Shown here in pieces: positions 40,175-49,043 of a stretch of DNA of 64,000 nt (position 1 is its first letter; every line of letters begins with the position of its first letter). The notes below the pieces were generated by a model. The model was not told where the DNA came from and did no database searches. It was given only the letters and a program-made list of their open reading frames with translations. A program made the position numbers and the translations under genes. The DNA is from CADCTB01 sp963768975 (lineage in GTDB: Bacteria; Actinomycetota; Acidimicrobiia; Acidimicrobiales; AC-14), in contig CAVYKB010000010.1 of assembly GCA_963768975.1 (NCBI GenBank), forward strand, positions 124,001-188,000. The letters run 5' to 3'.

Positions 40175-41683
40175 ATGGCGATCCGGAAGGTCTGCGGCAT
40201 CGAGACCGAGTACGGGATCATCTTGCGCGGCGCGGAGTCCAACCCCATCACCGTCTCGTCGCTGCTGATCAACGCCTATGTCTCTCGGCTGGCCCGGGAA
40301 GCGGCCAACGGCGGCAAGGTTGGGTGGGACTTCGAGGACGAGTCGCCGGGCCGCGACGCCCGGGGCTTCGCCCGCGAGGGCGCCATGGCTCCGGAGATCG
40401 AGACCCACCTGGTCAACGCGGTCCTCACCAATGGGGCCCGGTACTACGTCGACCACGCCCACCCCGAGTACTCCTCGCCCGAGTGCTCGGACGCCATGGA
40501 GGCCGTCCTCTGGGACAAGGCAGGCGAGCGCATCCTGACCCGGTCCATCGAGGCCGCCTCGGAGGCGCTGCCGGCAGGCCAGGAGATCGTGGTCTACAAG
40601 AACAACTCGGACCGCAAGGGCAACTCCTACGGCTGCCACGAGAACTACCTGCTCGACCGGTCACTGCCCTTCACGCGGCTGGCGTCCCAGATCACGCCCC
40701 ACTTCGTGTCCCGGCAGATCTACACCGGCGCCGGCAAGGTGGGCAGCGAGGCGTCGGGGATCGGCTCCGACCGGGTGCCGTTCCAGATCACCCAGCGGGC
40801 CGAGTTCTTCGAGGAGGAGGTGGGGCTCGAGACCACCCTGAAGCGACCCCTGGTCAACACCCGCGACGAGCCCCACTCGGACTCTCAGCGCTACCGCCGG
40901 CTCCACGTCATCGTGGGCGACGCCAATCTGTCGGAGATCTCGACCTTCCTGAAGGTCGGCGTCACGGCCTTGGTGCTGGCCATGATCGAGGACGACGAGC
41001 TGGCCGGGCTCAACCTGTCGCTGGCTGCACCCGTAATGGCCCACCGGACGGTGTCCTACGACCTTTCACTGGCTACTCCGCTGGAGATGGCCGACGGCCG
41101 GCGCATGACGGCCCTGGAGATGCAGTGGGAGCTGCTCGACCGGGGCCGGAAGTACGCGGAGAGCCGAGGCCTGGAAGCGGTGGGCGAGGACGTAGGCCGT
41201 GCTTTGCTGGACCGGTGGGAATCGGTTCTCCACGGACTGGAGACCGACCACATGAGCCTGGCCAACCAGCTCGACTGGGTGGCCAAGTACCAGCTGGTCT
41301 CGGCCTACCGCGATCGTCACGGCCTGGGCTGGGGCGACCACAAGCTGGCCGCCCTGGACCTGCAGTACCACGACGTGCGGCCCGGCCGCTCGCTGTACGA
41401 GCGCTGCGGCATCGAGCGCCTGCTGTCCGAAGACGCAGTTGTGGCGGCCATCAGCAACCCGCCCACCACCACCCGGGCGTACTTCCGGGGTCGCTGCCTG
41501 CAGAAGTGGGCGGGCTCCATCGCCGCCGCCAACTGGGACTCCCTGGTCTTCGACCTGGGAAGCGACCCGCTCCGTCGAGTTCCGATGATGGAACCGCTAA
41601 GAGGAACAGCAGCACACGTCGATAGGTTGTTACAAGAGTGTGAGACCCCGGCGCAGCTTCTCGAGGCGCTGGGGTCAACGTAG
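40175..41683 (+). CDS. dop: Pup deamidase/depupylase Dop
   Basis: A 502-residue enzyme of the glutamine-synthetase-like fold. It starts RKVCGIETEYGI with Glu about 10; the catalytic aspartate lies in YYVDHAHPEYSSPE (about 93). The Dop-loop DFEDESPGRDARGF (about 51-64), missing in PafA, is present. It converts Pup-Gln to Pup-Glu and also removes Pup from targets. TAGGGT (40162-40167) is 7 nt before the ATG, so a leaderless promoter is likely. Gene order mpa-dop-pup is conserved. Confidence 0.95.
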   Translation: MAIRKVCGIETEYGIILRGAESNPITVSSLLINAYVSRLAREAANGGKVGWDFEDESPGRDARGFAREGAMAPEIETHLVNAVLTNGARYYVDHAHPEYSSPECSDAMEAVLWDKAGERILTRSIEAASEALPAGQEIVVYKNNSDRKGNSYGCHENYLLDRSLPFTRLASQITPHFVSRQIYTGAGKVGSEASGIGSDRVPFQITQRAEFFEEEVGLETTLKRPLVNTRDEPHSDSQRYRRLHVIVGDANLSEISTFLKVGVTALVLAMIEDDELAGLNLSLAAPVMAHRTVSYDLSLATPLEMADGRRMTALEMQWELLDRGRKYAESRGLEAVGEDVGRALLDRWESVLHGLETDHMSLANQLDWVAKYQLVSAYRDRHGLGWGDHKLAALDLQYHDVRPGRSLYERCGIERLLSEDAVVAAISNPPTTTRAYFRGRCLQKWAGSIAAANWDSLVFDLGSDPLRRVPMMEPLRGTAAHVDRLLQECETPAQLLEALGST

Positions 41684-41697
41684 GAGGCAGCCGGACC

Positions 41698-41892
41698 ATG
41701 GCAGAACGAGAGCAGAAGAGGAAGCAGTCGACGACTCGCAGCGACGAGGTGGTCGAGGCTGTCCCCGCCCAAACGAAGCAGGGAGACAAATTAAAGGCAG
41801 AATTGGACGAGCTTTTGGATGAAATAGACGAAGTGCTCGAGGACAATGCCGAGGAATTTGTACGAAGCTACGTGCAGAAGGGCGGCCAATAA
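41698..41892 (+). CDS. pup: Prokaryotic ubiquitin-like protein Pup
   Basis: A 64-residue protein, acidic, disordered at the N-terminus with a helical middle. It ends VRSYVQKGGQ, i.e. the conserved GG followed by Gln, so Dop must deamidate it before ligation by PafA. A strong Shine-Dalgarno, TAGGAGG (at the dop stop), lies 11 nt before the ATG. It is the last gene of the mpa-dop-pup run; prcB is not adjacent but 5 kb further on. Confidence 0.97.
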   Translation: MAEREQKRKQSTTRSDEVVEAVPAQTKQGDKLKAELDELLDEIDEVLEDNAEEFVRSYVQKGGQ

Positions 41893-41919
41893 GGCGTTAT
41901 GTACAAGTGCTAAAATAGC

Positions 41920-41948
41920 TTGCATACCGAATGTATGTTCGGTACAAT
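41920..41948 (+). promoter_or_regulatory. Promoter with embedded LexA/SOS-type box
   Basis: TTGCAT (41920-41925) and TACAAT (41943-41948) are spaced 17 bp apart, a near-consensus promoter, and ATG 41955 lies 6 nt past the -10. Between them TACCGAA and TTCGGTA (41925-41931 and 41938-41944) form a perfect 7-bp dyad around TGTATG. Its core CGAAT-GTAT-GTTCG has one mismatch to the CGAAC-N4-GTTCG LexA site of Gram-positive bacteria. A repressor bound here would block the promoter. Confidence 0.7.
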
Positions 41949-41954
41949 GGAGCT

Positions 41955-42509
41955 ATGAAGCCATGCAGGAAGTGCGGAGTTGTGAAGCCCCTCGAGGACT
42001 TTTACCAGATGGCCACCATGCGTGATGGCCATCGTCACGACTGCAAAGCCTGCAACCTCGCGGCGAAGCGTCAGAGGTACCTCGCCGACCCGGCTGCCGT
42101 GAAGGCCCGGGTCAAGCGCTGGCAACAGGAGAATCCTGAGCGGCTCAACGCCTACCGGCGGGCGCGGCGCCTGGAGCCCGAGGTGAAGGAGCGCGAGCGC
42201 GCCGGTCACCTCAAGCGAAAGTACGGAATGACCATTGAACAGTACGACGCTATGCTCGAATCGCAAGGCGGCGGATGCTTCATCTGTGGGCGCCCGCCGC
42301 GTGAGGACATCTCCTTGCACGTGGACCACGACCATTCAACCGGCAGGGTTCGGGGCATTTTGTGTTTCTGCTGCAACAACGCCCTGGCTGATTTCCAGGA
42401 CGACCCGGAGCTGCTGAGGAAGGCGGCCGGCTACGTGTCATGGCACGCCAGCCAGGAGGAGGTTGAGCTGGCGCGGGCTCGGGCCCGGGCGCTCATCCCC
42501 GCCGGCTGA
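41955..42509 (+). CDS. HNH endonuclease (endonuclease VII-like)
   Basis: A 184-residue protein. The N-terminal half has CRKCGVVKPLEDFYQ and a second CKAC, a small zinc finger often fused to recombination endonuclease VII. The middle is basic and helical, and the nuclease core reads GGCFICGRPP, then LHVDHDHSTGRVRGILC and CCNNALADFQDD. Such proteins cleave branched or damaged DNA. The SOS-type promoter suggests expression after DNA damage. It lies between pup and prcB. Its end overlaps the convergent STAND gene by 17 nt. AT content around its start is higher than the surroundings, which fits a recent arrival. Confidence 0.85.
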   Translation: MKPCRKCGVVKPLEDFYQMATMRDGHRHDCKACNLAAKRQRYLADPAAVKARVKRWQQENPERLNAYRRARRLEPEVKERERAGHLKRKYGMTIEQYDAMLESQGGGCFICGRPPREDISLHVDHDHSTGRVRGILCFCCNNALADFQDDPELLRKAAGYVSWHASQEEVELARARARALIPAG

Positions 42510-45489
42510 CCGGCCGGCGCCGGCGGGCCAGCGCCAGCTGCTCCTCGGCGATCCACTGCTGGAGCTCGCCGAGTTGAGGCGGGCATTCGGCGGCGGCGTC
42601 GGCGAGGAGCTCGCCGGCCCAGGCGGGGTCGTCGCCGGCCATCGTGCGGGCGAACCACAGCAGGCTGCGGGCGGTGAGCGCCGGCGCCTCCAGCTGCCGT
42701 TCGAGGGCGATGGCGCTCTCGTAGCGCTTGGCCGCCGCGCCGCAGTCGCCACCGGCGACGAGCGGGTCAAGCATGGCGAGGAATCGGTCGGCGGCGCCGA
42801 AGCAGAAGACGCCGGTGGCCATGACCAGCGCCTGCCCGCTGTAGGGCAGGAGGGCGTCGTACACCGCTTGGGCATGGCCCGTCGCGCCGCTGAGCGCCAC
42901 AGCCTCGGCCAGCAGGGCGAGGAGCACCGACCAGGAGGCATCCTGGCGAATGGCGCCGAGCCCGTCACCCAGGAGGTCGTCGAGGATGGCTCGGGCTTCG
43001 GCGTCCCGGCCGCCGCGGGCCAGGAAGAACGCGGCGGCAGCGCGGTAGCCGGTCAGGCCGGGCTGCTCCTCGGCGGCGGCCAGCGTCATGGCGCAGGCCG
43101 GCTCCGGCCCGACGGTCTGGTAGGTCGCCCAGAGGAAGGCGGCGGAGAAGACCTGGCCGAAGTTGGGATCGCGCTCGTGGAAGCGGTCGACCATCTCCTT
43201 GGCCACGGTGATCGCCTCCTGGATTTCGCCGTCCAGGAAGGACCGCAGGCTCCGGAACTGCATGACGAGCGCCCGGTGGGTCCAAATCTCCGGCCACGGG
43301 AAGCCGGCGTCCCCATCGGCAAGAGCGAGGACGTGCTCGAAGTCGGTGCGCCGGCCTTCGCGCACCAGTCCCAGCAGCTCGTAGACCGACATCCGGGCCC
43401 CGAGCTCCCGCACCCGGCGCCCCAGCGCAGTCATGGCCATGGCATCCGGTGAGAGGTAGAGGATGAGGCCTTCGGCGTCGAGGGCGGCCACCTGCACCAA
43501 AGGGATGCCGGACTCCACGGCGTGGGCCCAGGCCGACGCGCACAGCCGCCGGGCCCGGTCGAGGGCCGCGGCCGAGTTCTCCTGGATGCACCACAGCTCG
43601 TGGAAGGCGATGGTGGCCTCCATGCGGGCGACCAGCGCCGGGTCGGCGCCGCCGGCGGTGACGATGGCCAGTACCCGCCGGCAGGTTTCGCGTGCATCCG
43701 CGTCGTAGCGGGTCCCGAACCCGGGAAGGTGCGCGTAGTCGCAGGTGATCTCGACCAACATGGCGGGATCGGCGTCCGGAGCGGCGAGGAGCAGTCCAAG
43801 GGCCTCCGTCAGCGCTTGGCGCCGGCCTTCGGCGCCCATCGACGGGCAGATCGACAGCCACCGCAGCAATGCGCCATGCAGGCCGGGGTGGCTCCGAGGC
43901 GGGAGCCGATGCAGGGCGTCGAGGCCCGCCTCCAGGGCGTCGCGCGCTGCTTGGTCGTCAAGGGCGGCGATCATGGCCTGGCCGTGGGCCAGCGCAACCT
44001 CGGCCAGGGGAATCGCCTCGTCGGGGTACCCGGGCAAGGCGGCCCGCCGGTGGCGGAGCAGCTCGGCGTTCCGGGCGCCGGCGTCGCGATGGGTGGCCCT
44101 CCCGACCGGCGACGCCAGCACGGCGGCCACCTGGTGGCTCAGCTCGACCTGGAGCGGAGGCCTGACCATGGCCAGCGTCGCGTCCCGGGCCAGCTCGTGG
44201 GTGAAGACGTACGTGCTGCCGGCGTCCGTCCCTCCGCCGGCGATCCACCGGACGGCGCCGGCATCCACCGCCGGCTCGAGGCATTCAGCCACGCGGTCGC
44301 CGACGTCGGCCAGGGCCGGCAGTGGTCGCAGGAGGCGGACGTCGAAGGTCGTCCCGACCACTGCGGCCGCGCTCAGCACGGTCCTGGTGCGGGCCGGGAG
44401 GGCGGCAATCCGCCGGCTCCAGCGCTCGATAGTGGTCTGCGCTGCGCTCGCCGCCGCTCCGGCCAGGTCGCTGCCCGGCTTCCACCCCCGCCCGTCGAGG
44501 TGGTCGGCGACGACCATCGCCGCCCCCGCCGGGTGCCCCTGGGTGCTGTCCAGCACGGCCCGGGCCAGCTGGGTGCGGTCCGCTCCGGTCAGCGCCGGCC
44601 CTCGGAGATCGACCATTTCGGTGATCCCGGCCAGGTCCAGCGGGCCGAGGGTGACCACGGTGGACGTGCGGGCATGGGCCAGGGCGTCCACCCGGGGGTC
44701 GGGGCGGGCGGTGGCGACGATGGCCAGCGCCGCCGGCACCTCCTGGTCGGCCAGGCGGGCCAGCAGGTCGATGAGCGGCCCCGATCCGTGGTGGAGGTCG
44801 TCGACGAGGAGCACCGTGGCGCACCGCTGCGCCCGGGCCAGGAGCGCGTCACGGGCGACGTCGGCCCGGCGGACCAGCTCGTCGACGAAGTCACCGGTGC
44901 TGGGTTGGAACCGCACCGGCCTGGTCGGCCCCCGACCGGCCAACCGAGCCTCCAGGTCGTCCAGCCCCGTGGACGCCGAGACCCGGATGACCTCGGCCCG
45001 TGCTCGCGCGTCGAACGCAGTCTCCAGCGCCCGGGCCATGAGCGTCTTGCCGAACCCCGGGCCGCCGATGACCATGACGGTGCGCAGCGAGTGGCCACCG
45101 AGCGCGTCCTCGATGGTCCGCCGGCAGGCGTCGAGCTCCGGAGCTCTTCCGCACATCTGCTCCACCGCAGCGACCGGTCCCGCCCCACAGGTGCCGGTGG
45201 TGAGCGCCTGCTCCAGGAGCAGGAGCGCCTCGGAGGGGTCAGCGCTGCAGACCTCGGCGAGGGCGAGGATGAGCCGGCGGGAGAGCGGTGCAGGATTCCG
45301 GTCCGACCGGTATCCACGGAGGCGCTTGAAGTCGATCCGCTCGCCTGGAACCAGCTGCCGCACCCGGTTCTCCACGTCGGCGACGGCGAGCCCGACCGTG
45401 CCGCGCCCCCGGCGCGTCGACCGGCGGATCACCTCCCTGACCCATGCCTGCAGCGCGGGACTACTCGCTGACGGCTCTGCCCCATTCAC
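42493..45489 (-). CDS. STAND/AAA ATPase with helical repeat C-terminus
   Basis: A 998-residue protein. A helical N-terminus (about 1-110) is followed by a NTPase domain with Walker A GGPGFGKTL (about 143-151), Walker B VLLVDDLHHG and a sensor region. The remaining 600 residues are helical TPR-like repeats. This is the layout of MalT/AfsR-type regulators, but no LuxR or BTAD HTH is visible. The N-terminal segment (VREVIRRSTRRGRG..VENRV) may be DNA-binding. STAND proteins act as switches in regulation or in cell-death and phage-defence pathways. The GTG 45489 start is uncertain. Its stop overlaps the HNH gene stop by 17 nt. Confidence 0.65.
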   Translation of the reverse strand: MNGAEPSASSPALQAWVREVIRRSTRRGRGTVGLAVADVENRVRQLVPGERIDFKRLRGYRSDRNPAPLSRRLILALAEVCSADPSEALLLLEQALTTGTCGAGPVAAVEQMCGRAPELDACRRTIEDALGGHSLRTVMVIGGPGFGKTLMARALETAFDARARAEVIRVSASTGLDDLEARLAGRGPTRPVRFQPSTGDFVDELVRRADVARDALLARAQRCATVLLVDDLHHGSGPLIDLLARLADQEVPAALAIVATARPDPRVDALAHARTSTVVTLGPLDLAGITEMVDLRGPALTGADRTQLARAVLDSTQGHPAGAAMVVADHLDGRGWKPGSDLAGAAASAAQTTIERWSRRIAALPARTRTVLSAAAVVGTTFDVRLLRPLPALADVGDRVAECLEPAVDAGAVRWIAGGGTDAGSTYVFTHELARDATLAMVRPPLQVELSHQVAAVLASPVGRATHRDAGARNAELLRHRRAALPGYPDEAIPLAEVALAHGQAMIAALDDQAARDALEAGLDALHRLPPRSHPGLHGALLRWLSICPSMGAEGRRQALTEALGLLLAAPDADPAMLVEITCDYAHLPGFGTRYDADARETCRRVLAIVTAGGADPALVARMEATIAFHELWCIQENSAAALDRARRLCASAWAHAVESGIPLVQVAALDAEGLILYLSPDAMAMTALGRRVRELGARMSVYELLGLVREGRRTDFEHVLALADGDAGFPWPEIWTHRALVMQFRSLRSFLDGEIQEAITVAKEMVDRFHERDPNFGQVFSAAFLWATYQTVGPEPACAMTLAAAEEQPGLTGYRAAAAFFLARGGRDAEARAILDDLLGDGLGAIRQDASWSVLLALLAEAVALSGATGHAQAVYDALLPYSGQALVMATGVFCFGAADRFLAMLDPLVAGGDCGAAAKRYESAIALERQLEAPALTARSLLWFARTMAGDDPAWAGELLADAAAECPPQLGELQQWIAEEQLALARRRRPVSRRG

Positions 45490-45599
45490 GTTTGCGGTAC
45501 CACATTCACGCCGAAATGGCCCCCTTTTCCCCGTGCCTATCCTACTGCTCGCAGTGGGGCGGCCACTCCGGTCGTCCCGCTATCGAGACGGGGGAGTCA

Positions 45600-46299
45600 A
45601 TGGGCGTACCGCGAATGAAAAGGGCGCGACTTCTCGGGGCCGTAGCCACAGTGTTGCCAGTGGGAGCGGTATTGGCCCCATCAGTCCTCCATTGCAGTGG
45701 CGTGGGCTTCCGCGCCAACGTCGTCCACGGCAACCAGTCCACACAGGGATCAACGTCGGGAGCGACGTCTTGGGCGACAACAACGTCATCGCCGCCAACT
45801 CGATCACCAACAACGCGGGCAACGGGGTGAATATCGGTGGGCCGTCGACCGCCACAGTGCTGCACGGGAACCGGCTGGAATCAAACCGCATCGCCAACAA
45901 CGGGAACCCGGCAAACACGTTGGCGCCGTCAACGTCTTCTCCTCCAACGGTGCCGTGGTCTCTGGCAACCAGGTGATCGGAATATCGAAGGCCATCGGCA
46001 TTGCCCTGAACAGCGGCGTCGCCAACACCACGGTTTCCGCGAATCAGGTGGCCTCCAACATCGACGGGTTGTTCGTGAACTCGACGGCAACGGGGATCAC
46101 GCTGTCCGGCAACAGCGCCAGCCGGAACGTCGCCGACGGCATCCGCGTGACCTCGCCGTCGACCACGCTGACCGGCAACGTGGCCACCCAGAACGCGGTT
46201 TTCGGCATCCGAGCAGTCAACGGGGTCACCGACGGAGGTGGCAACAAGGCCTCCGGCAACGGCGTGGCCCAGTGCTCTCCGACGATCGTCTGCACCTGA
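45600..46299 (+). pseudogene. Beta-helix (parallel-repeat) secreted protein, frameshifted
   Basis: A signal-peptide-like start (MKRARLLGAVATVLPVGAVL) and repeats such as NNVIAANSITNNAGNGVNIGG, VVSGNQVIG, ISLSGN-type turns and GNVATQN are typical of right-handed beta-helix proteins (NosD/pectate-lyase-like, surface or secreted). They occur in three frames: the start to about 45735, then -1 to about 45920, then -1 again to 46299. Two one-base losses therefore break the gene. They may be sequencing errors or real decay. Without them it would be about 230 residues long. Confidence 0.7.
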
Positions 46300-46341
46300 G
46301 GCGGGAGCAGTAGGACACGACGGAGCTCTCGCCGGCTTGAC

Positions 46342-46378
46342 GAAAGGAGGGCGGCGGCTGGGGCGCCGCCCTCCTTTC
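46342..46378. terminator. Bidirectional terminator
   Basis: A perfect 15-bp stem: GAAAGGAGGGCGGCG (46342-46356) pairs with CGCCGCCCTCCTTTC (46364-46378) around loop GCTGGGG. A-run and T-run flank the stem on either strand, so it can stop transcripts from the beta-helix gene (plus) and from the DinB-like gene (minus), which converge here. Confidence 0.85.
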
Positions 46379-46892
46379 AGGGGGCTCGACGCCGGTGCAG
46401 CTCCCGGAGCAGCAGGATCTCGGCGCCGGCGGCGACCAGTTCCCGGTTGGTCCACCACAGGGTCTCGGAGAAAGGCCGGCCCCGGGGCCCGCCCGGCCAG
46501 TCGCACAGGGGCCGGTCGAGGTCGGCGTCGGCGACGCCGGCGACGGCCTGTATCCAGGCCGCGGACGCTCGCTCGAGGAAAGCAAGGGCGCCGCCGGCGC
46601 TGCCCGGCAGGTCGATGTCGTTCCACGTGAGGCGGTGCGTCCCGAAGGTCCAGTCGTGGCGCAGGACCTGGGTGCCGGCGAGGGTGCACATCCGCCAGGC
46701 GATGGTGGGCACGACGGCCGGTCCGTGGGCGTCACGCTTCCAGAAGCCGTCCGGGTGCACGCGGACGTTCCAGCTGCCGGCCGCCGGCTCCCACAGGTAC
46801 TCGTCGTCCGCCAGCCCCTCCAGGCCCGCCCACAGCATGAACCACGACGTCTGGAGCTGGGCATTGAGGACGTCCAGCCGACTGTCGCCCAC
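46377..46892 (-). CDS. DinB-like four-helix protein
   Basis: A 171-residue protein of the DinB/YfiT-like superfamily: LQTSWFMLWAGLEGLADDEYLWEP, GSWNVRVHPDG, and a metal-site histidine region. Many members are thiol transferases (for example mycothiol-dependent) or DNA-damage-induced proteins. The exact function is not known. It is divergent from prcB (44 bp) and converges on the beta-helix gene. It shows no special link to the proteasome genes. Confidence 0.7.
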   Translation of the reverse strand: MGDSRLDVLNAQLQTSWFMLWAGLEGLADDEYLWEPAAGSWNVRVHPDGFWKRDAHGPAVVPTIAWRMCTLAGTQVLRHDWTFGTHRLTWNDIDLPGSAGGALAFLERASAAWIQAVAGVADADLDRPLCDWPGGPRGRPFSETLWWTNRELVAAGAEILLLRELHRRRAP

Positions 46893-46935
46893 GGCCGCGG
46901 AGCATATCGGCCGACTCCACTAGCCTCGCTCGGCG

Positions 46936-47730
46936 ATGACCCTCCCGATCTTCTCCCCCGGACAGGATCCCGGACCGAGCTTCTCCGAGCTCCTCCGCCG
47001 CCAGAACGGTGAACAACCGCTGCTCCGGAACACCGGAGCCGTGGAGATCACCCACGGCACGACGATCGTGGCTTTGCGGTACACCGAAGGCGTGATCATG
47101 GCCGGCGACCGCCGGGCCACCGAGGGCTACAGCATCGCCTCGCGGGCCATCGACAAGGTCTTCCCGGCCGACGGGCACTCGGGTGTGGCCATCGCCGGCG
47201 CCGCCGGCCCCGCGGTCGAGATGGTGCGCCTCTTCCAGACCGAGCTCGAGCACTACGAGAAGGTGGAGGGCGTCGCCCTCAGCCTGGAGGGCAAGGCCAA
47301 CCAGCTGGGCGGGATGATCCGCCGCAACCTGCCTATGGCCATGGAGGGCTTGGCCGTCGTGCCCATTTACGCCGGCTACGACCTCCGCCGTCAGATTGGG
47401 CGCATCTTCAAGTACGACCTCACCGGCGGGCGCTACGAGGAGGGCGACTTCCACGCCACCGGCTCCGGCGGCCGCGACGCCCGCACCACCATCAAGCTCG
47501 GCTACCGGGAGGGCCTGGACCGAGCCGCAGCCATCCAGCTGGCCGTCGAAGGCCTCTACCAGGCGGCCGACGAGGACTCGGCCACCGGCGGGCCCGACGT
47601 CGTCCGGGGCATCTACCCCACCGTCGCCACCATCACCGCCGACGGCTTCGAGCGGGTGGAGGACACCGAGGTCGCCCAGCGCTTCGGCGAGCTCCTGCAG
47701 CGCAAGACCAGCGAGGGGCACCCCCGATGA
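46936..47730 (+). CDS. prcB: Proteasome beta subunit PrcB
   Basis: A 264-residue precursor. A propeptide of 41 residues ends at ITHG, and the catalytic threonine is Thr42 in GTTIVALRYTEGV. The body has MAGDRRATEGYSIASRAIDKVF. After autoprocessing it forms the active inner rings of the 20S core. TAGCCT (46921-46926) lies 9 nt before the ATG and gives it its own promoter. It is split from pup by about 5 kb, unlike the usual pup-prcB-prcA order. Confidence 0.97.
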   Translation: MTLPIFSPGQDPGPSFSELLRRQNGEQPLLRNTGAVEITHGTTIVALRYTEGVIMAGDRRATEGYSIASRAIDKVFPADGHSGVAIAGAAGPAVEMVRLFQTELEHYEKVEGVALSLEGKANQLGGMIRRNLPMAMEGLAVVPIYAGYDLRRQIGRIFKYDLTGGRYEEGDFHATGSGGRDARTTIKLGYREGLDRAAAIQLAVEGLYQAADEDSATGGPDVVRGIYPTVATITADGFERVEDTEVAQRFGELLQRKTSEGHPR

Positions 47731-47803
47731 GCGAGCAGTGTGGGCGGATCGGATGCGTATTTGACCGCGAAGTGCCCACTCTCGGGCGAGGGGGGCTGGG
47801 CCG

Positions 47804-48487
47804 GTGAGTATGCCGTTCTACGTCGCTCCTGAGCAGGTGATGAAGGACCGGGCCGACTATGCCCGCAAGGGCATCGCCCGGGGCCGCAGCCTGGTGGCCC
47901 TCAGCTACGACCAGGGCATCCTGATCTGCGCCGAGAACCCGTCCCGCACCCTGCACAAGGTGGCGGAGATCTACGACCGCATCGCCTTCGCCGGCGTGGG
48001 CAAGTTCAGCGAGTTCGACTCGCTGCGCACCCAGGGCGTCCGTCTGGCCGACCTGAAGGGCTACACGTACTCCCGGGAGGACGTCGACGCCCGCTCGCTG
48101 GCCAACGCCTACGCCCAGGCTCTGGGCAACGTCTTCACCCACGAGATGAAGCCCATGGAGGTCGAGATCCTGGTGACGGAGGTGGGAGTCGACAAGGACT
48201 CCGACCAGCTGTTCCGAATCTCCTACGAGGGCACCATCGTCGACGAGGACGGCTCCACAGTGCTGGGAGGCGACGCCGACTCGGTGGGCGAGCGCCTTCG
48301 GGCGAAGCTCACGGGTGACCTGGATCTCGGCGGCGCGCTCCGGGCGGCGGTCAGCGCCCTCGCCGGCCCGGAGCGCACACTGGAGGCCGCGAACCTGGAG
48401 GTCGCCGTCCTGGCTCGCACGACCGCCCGGCGGGCGTTCCGTCGCGTGCTGGAGCCCGAGCTCACGCCGCTGCTGGAGGCAACCTAA
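47804..48487 (+). CDS. prcA: Proteasome alpha subunit PrcA
   Basis: A 227-residue protein (GTG 47804; an ATG two codons on is possible). It starts MPFYVAPEQVMKDRADYARK and has GIARGRSLVALSYDQGILI, then GKFSEFDSLRTQGVR, close to mycobacterial PrcA. It has no catalytic threonine; it forms the outer rings that control access to the chamber and bind the HbYX-like tail of Mpa. A 73-bp gap after prcB has no other gene. Confidence 0.97.
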   Translation: MSMPFYVAPEQVMKDRADYARKGIARGRSLVALSYDQGILICAENPSRTLHKVAEIYDRIAFAGVGKFSEFDSLRTQGVRLADLKGYTYSREDVDARSLANAYAQALGNVFTHEMKPMEVEILVTEVGVDKDSDQLFRISYEGTIVDEDGSTVLGGDADSVGERLRAKLTGDLDLGGALRAAVSALAGPERTLEAANLEVAVLARTTARRAFRRVLEPELTPLLEAT

Positions 48488-48491
48488 GCGG

Positions 48492-49043
48492 TTAGAGGCC
48501 GGCCCGAAGGCGGCTTGGCACGACGGTGACCGCGAACGGCTCTGCGGCGGTGTAGGCCTCGTCGCCCGAGGCGGTCGCCTCGTCGACGTAGGCACCCTCC
48601 CGCAGCCGGAGGACGGTTAGGGATGGCTCGTCGGGTTCGACGAGCCAGTACACGGGCACACCGGCGGCCGCGAACGCCAGGCGCTTCGTGCCCCTGTCGA
48701 CCATGCGGGTGCTTTGCGACGCGACCTCGACGACGAGAATCGGAGGTCGCTCCAGCCGCTTGTCGCCCGTGGCGGCGACATCGGCCCTGCGGGCGACGAG
48801 CACGTCGGGCTGGAGCAGCGTCTGCGGCCCCGCGACCCAGTCGAACGGAGCCATCAGAACCAGGTGCTCCGGGGCCGCTGCCGCCCTCAGTAGCGACCAG
48901 ATCCAAGCTGCACAGGTCTGATGGGCAGCCCCCGGCGCCGGTGTCACGATCAGGACTCCTTCGATCAGCTCGTACCGGTGGCCATCGTCGGGAATGGCCC
49001 AGACGTCGGCCACGGTAAGCGGGGCGCTCAGGGGAAGGGCCAT
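48492..49043 (-). CDS. Uma2 family nuclease (DUF820)
   Basis: A 183-residue protein. Motifs DGHRYELIEGVLIVTPAP, LLQPDVLVAR and PPILVVEVASQSTR form the PD-(D/E)xK core of Uma2 proteins, widespread predicted endonucleases of unknown role. ATG 49043 overlaps the stop of the DUF2007 gene. The gene faces prcA, with four bases between the stops. Nothing suggests a mobile element nearby. Confidence 0.78.
   Translation of the reverse strand: MALPLSAPLTVADVWAIPDDGHRYELIEGVLIVTPAPGAAHQTCAAWIWSLLRAAAAPEHLVLMAPFDWVAGPQTLLQPDVLVARRADVAATGDKRLERPPILVVEVASQSTRMVDRGTKRLAFAAAGVPVYWLVEPDEPSLTVLRLREGAYVDEATASGDEAYTAAEPFAVTVVPSRLRAGL

Noticed and set aside
41881..46400. Integrated phage or plasmid between pup and prcB
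   Set aside because: Apart from the HNH gene nothing phage-like, no integrase, and base composition is mostly normal.
48492..49043. Uma2 gene as a mobile-element signature
   Set aside because: Uma2 proteins are common chromosomal genes; no transposase, inverted repeats or att site was seen.
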